Shown here piece by piece: positions 32,193 to 33,388 of a stretch of 33,388 nt of DNA. Where the stretch lies: assembly GCA_017474515.1 (NCBI GenBank), contig JAFVHN010000046.1:1-33388 (forward strand), read 5' to 3'. The notes under the pieces were generated by a model, which ran no database searches, was not told where the DNA came from, and saw only the letters and a list, made by a program, of their open reading frames with translations. The DNA comes from Prevotella sp. (GTDB lineage Bacteria > Bacteroidota > Bacteroidia > Bacteroidales > Bacteroidaceae). Made by a program: the position numbers and the translations under genes. Each line of letters starts with the position of its first letter. Positions within the stretch are counted from its first letter, which is position 1.

Positions 32193-33388
32193 ATGAAAGA
32201 CATCAACAGAAGAGATTTCCTCAGAATAATGGGCGGGGGCGCATTGGCTTCGTCGGCCCTGCTCGCGGCATGCCGCAAAGCGTCGGATACCAATGACGCC
32301 AACCTGAAAGAACCTCCGGCCGGAGCGATGACCATCCGCCAGAACGCCAATACCGGCGACAAGGTGTCGTTGCTCGGCTACGGCATGATGCGATTGCCCG
32401 TGGAGGATGAAACAAAAGACGACTCCCAATACGACCAGGAGATGATAAACAAGCAGGTGGACTATGCCATTGCCCACGGTGTCAACTATTTCGACACCAG
32501 TCCCGCCTATTGCAAGGGACAATCGGAACACTGCACAGGCATCGCCCTCCACAGGCATCCGCGCGACAAGTATTTCGTGGCAACCAAGTTGTCGAACTTC
32601 TCACCTGAAACATGGAAACGCGAGGCTTCCATCGAAATGTTTGAAAACTCGCTCAAGGAGCTCCAGGTGGAGTATATCGACTACTTGTTGTTGCACGCTA
32701 TCGGAGGCGGCTCGCGCGAATTGGATAGCGAGGAAACCTTCAACGCAAGGTTCATGGACAACGGCATCCTCGACTGGCTGGTGGAACAAAAGAAAAAAGG
32801 AAGAATCAGGAACCTCGGCTTTTCCTATCATGGCGACGTGGATATCTTCGACATGCTGCTGCAATGGCACGATGAGGGCAAATACCATTGGGACTTCGTA
32901 CAGGTGGAACTCAACTATCTGGACTGGGACTGGGCCAATGAGATTAACGACCGCAACACCGACGCCTCGTATCTCTACGACGAATTGCACAAACGGGGCA
33001 TCCCCGCGGTCATCATGGAGCCGTTGCTCGGAGGCAGGCTTGCCAACGTGCCCGACAACATCGTGAAAAAGATGAAGCAAAAGCGGCCCGAGGACACCGT
33101 GGCCAAATGGGCTTTCCGCTATGCCGGAACGCCTGAAGGAGTGCTCACCGTGCTCAGCGGAATGACGTATATGGAGCATCTGCGCGAGAATGTGCTCACT
33201 TATTCTCCGTTGGAACCCATCACCCAAGAAGAAAACGAGTTCCTCATGCACATTGCCGAGGACATCTATAACCTGAAGACCATCCCATGCAATGAGTGCA
33301 ACTACTGCATGCCGTGCCCCTACGGCATCAACATTCCAGCCATCTTTGTACATTATAACAAGTGCATCAAGGAGGGCAACCTCATCAA
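32193..33388 (+). CDS. Tat-exported iron-sulphur aldo/keto reductase (partial, cut by window end)
   Basis: Runs in one open frame to the window edge, 398 codons so far. The N-terminus NRRDFLRIMGGGALASSALLAAC is a twin-arginine signal with RR at 6-7 and a lipobox ending at Cys27, so the product should be a Tat-dependent lipoprotein. The aldo/keto reductase catalytic set is visible: Asp101 and Tyr106 in YFDTSPAY, Lys132 in VATKLS, His168 in LLLHA. A C-terminal ferredoxin-like motif follows: Cys366, 369, 372 and 375 in CNECNYCMPCPYGINIP, then Cys391. The substrate is unknown. The position after tatA, tatC and the polyferredoxin suggests it receives electrons at the outer face of the inner membrane or beyond. 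The C-terminus lies outside the window. Confidence 0.9.
   Translation, partial: MKDINRRDFLRIMGGGALASSALLAACRKASDTNDANLKEPPAGAMTIRQNANTGDKVSLLGYGMMRLPVEDETKDDSQYDQEMINKQVDYAIAHGVNYFDTSPAYCKGQSEHCTGIALHRHPRDKYFVATKLSNFSPETWKREASIEMFENSLKELQVEYIDYLLLHAIGGGSRELDSEETFNARFMDNGILDWLVEQKKKGRIRNLGFSYHGDVDIFDMLLQWHDEGKYHWDFVQVELNYLDWDWANEINDRNTDASYLYDELHKRGIPAVIMEPLLGGRLANVPDNIVKKMKQKRPEDTVAKWAFRYAGTPEGVLTVLSGMTYMEHLRENVLTYSPLEPITQEENEFLMHIAEDIYNLKTIPCNECNYCMPCPYGINIPAIFVHYNKCIKEGNLI

Overview
The window looks like chromosome from a Bacteroidota member, most likely family Prevotellaceae. The evidence is a SusC/SusD outer-membrane pair, a secreted protease ending in the 'YTLQG.R...KG.YI..G' tail common in Prevotella secreted proteins, recurrent promoter boxes of the Bacteroidota form TAnnTTTG just upstream of genes on both strands, GC-rich coding (about 58% in a line I counted), and AT-rich spacers full of short repeats. 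No species can be named from the sequence alone.

Layout, left to right. 1-793 is gene-free and holds repeats plus the lysS promoter. 794-8857 is a co-directional run: lysS, gpsA, a DUF2207-like membrane protein and a very large secreted subtilisin-like protease with twelve GDDP repeats. 8858-9343 holds a terminator, a 22-bp repeat array and the tkt promoter. Transketolase and RpiB (pentose phosphate pathway) follow, then an AT-rich agmatine-deiminase-like gene that looks foreign. A convergent class A penicillin-binding protein ends at 12917. 15506-16110 carries a hairpin element, tRNA-Ser(GGA) and a terminator. A truncated gene fragment ends in a perfect 55-nt palindrome at 16842-16896. An isolated susC-susD pair (17225-22501) is followed by repeats, an AraC-type regulator on the minus strand, trmD, and a CD225/DUF2752 pair. 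On the minus strand lie an MscS-type channel and a patatin-like lipase with overlapping ends. The right end is a plus-strand tatA, tatC, NapH/NapG-like polyferredoxin, and a Tat-signal iron-sulphur aldo/keto reductase cut by the window edge.

The most unusual content is non-coding. (1) Three copies of a ~225-bp intergenic element with a ~30-bp-armed hairpin lie at 373-595, 15510-15740 and 22773-23005; in the third copy the flanks are inverted but the hairpin loop is not, so the core has flipped relative to its flanks. (2) Two intergenic arrays of 22-bp units end in an inverted unit, making long imperfect foldbacks (9021-9111, 29071-29203). (3) A 42-bp C-rich repeat forms the last 13 codons of lysS and recurs inverted at the 5' edge of gpsA. 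(4) Near-identical 25-nt boxes sit upstream of the lysS and PBP promoters. At the protein level, the most coherent possible system is the right-hand cluster: a minimal Tat translocase next to a polyferredoxin with an internal twin-arginine motif and an Fe-S aldo/keto reductase with a Tat lipoprotein signal.
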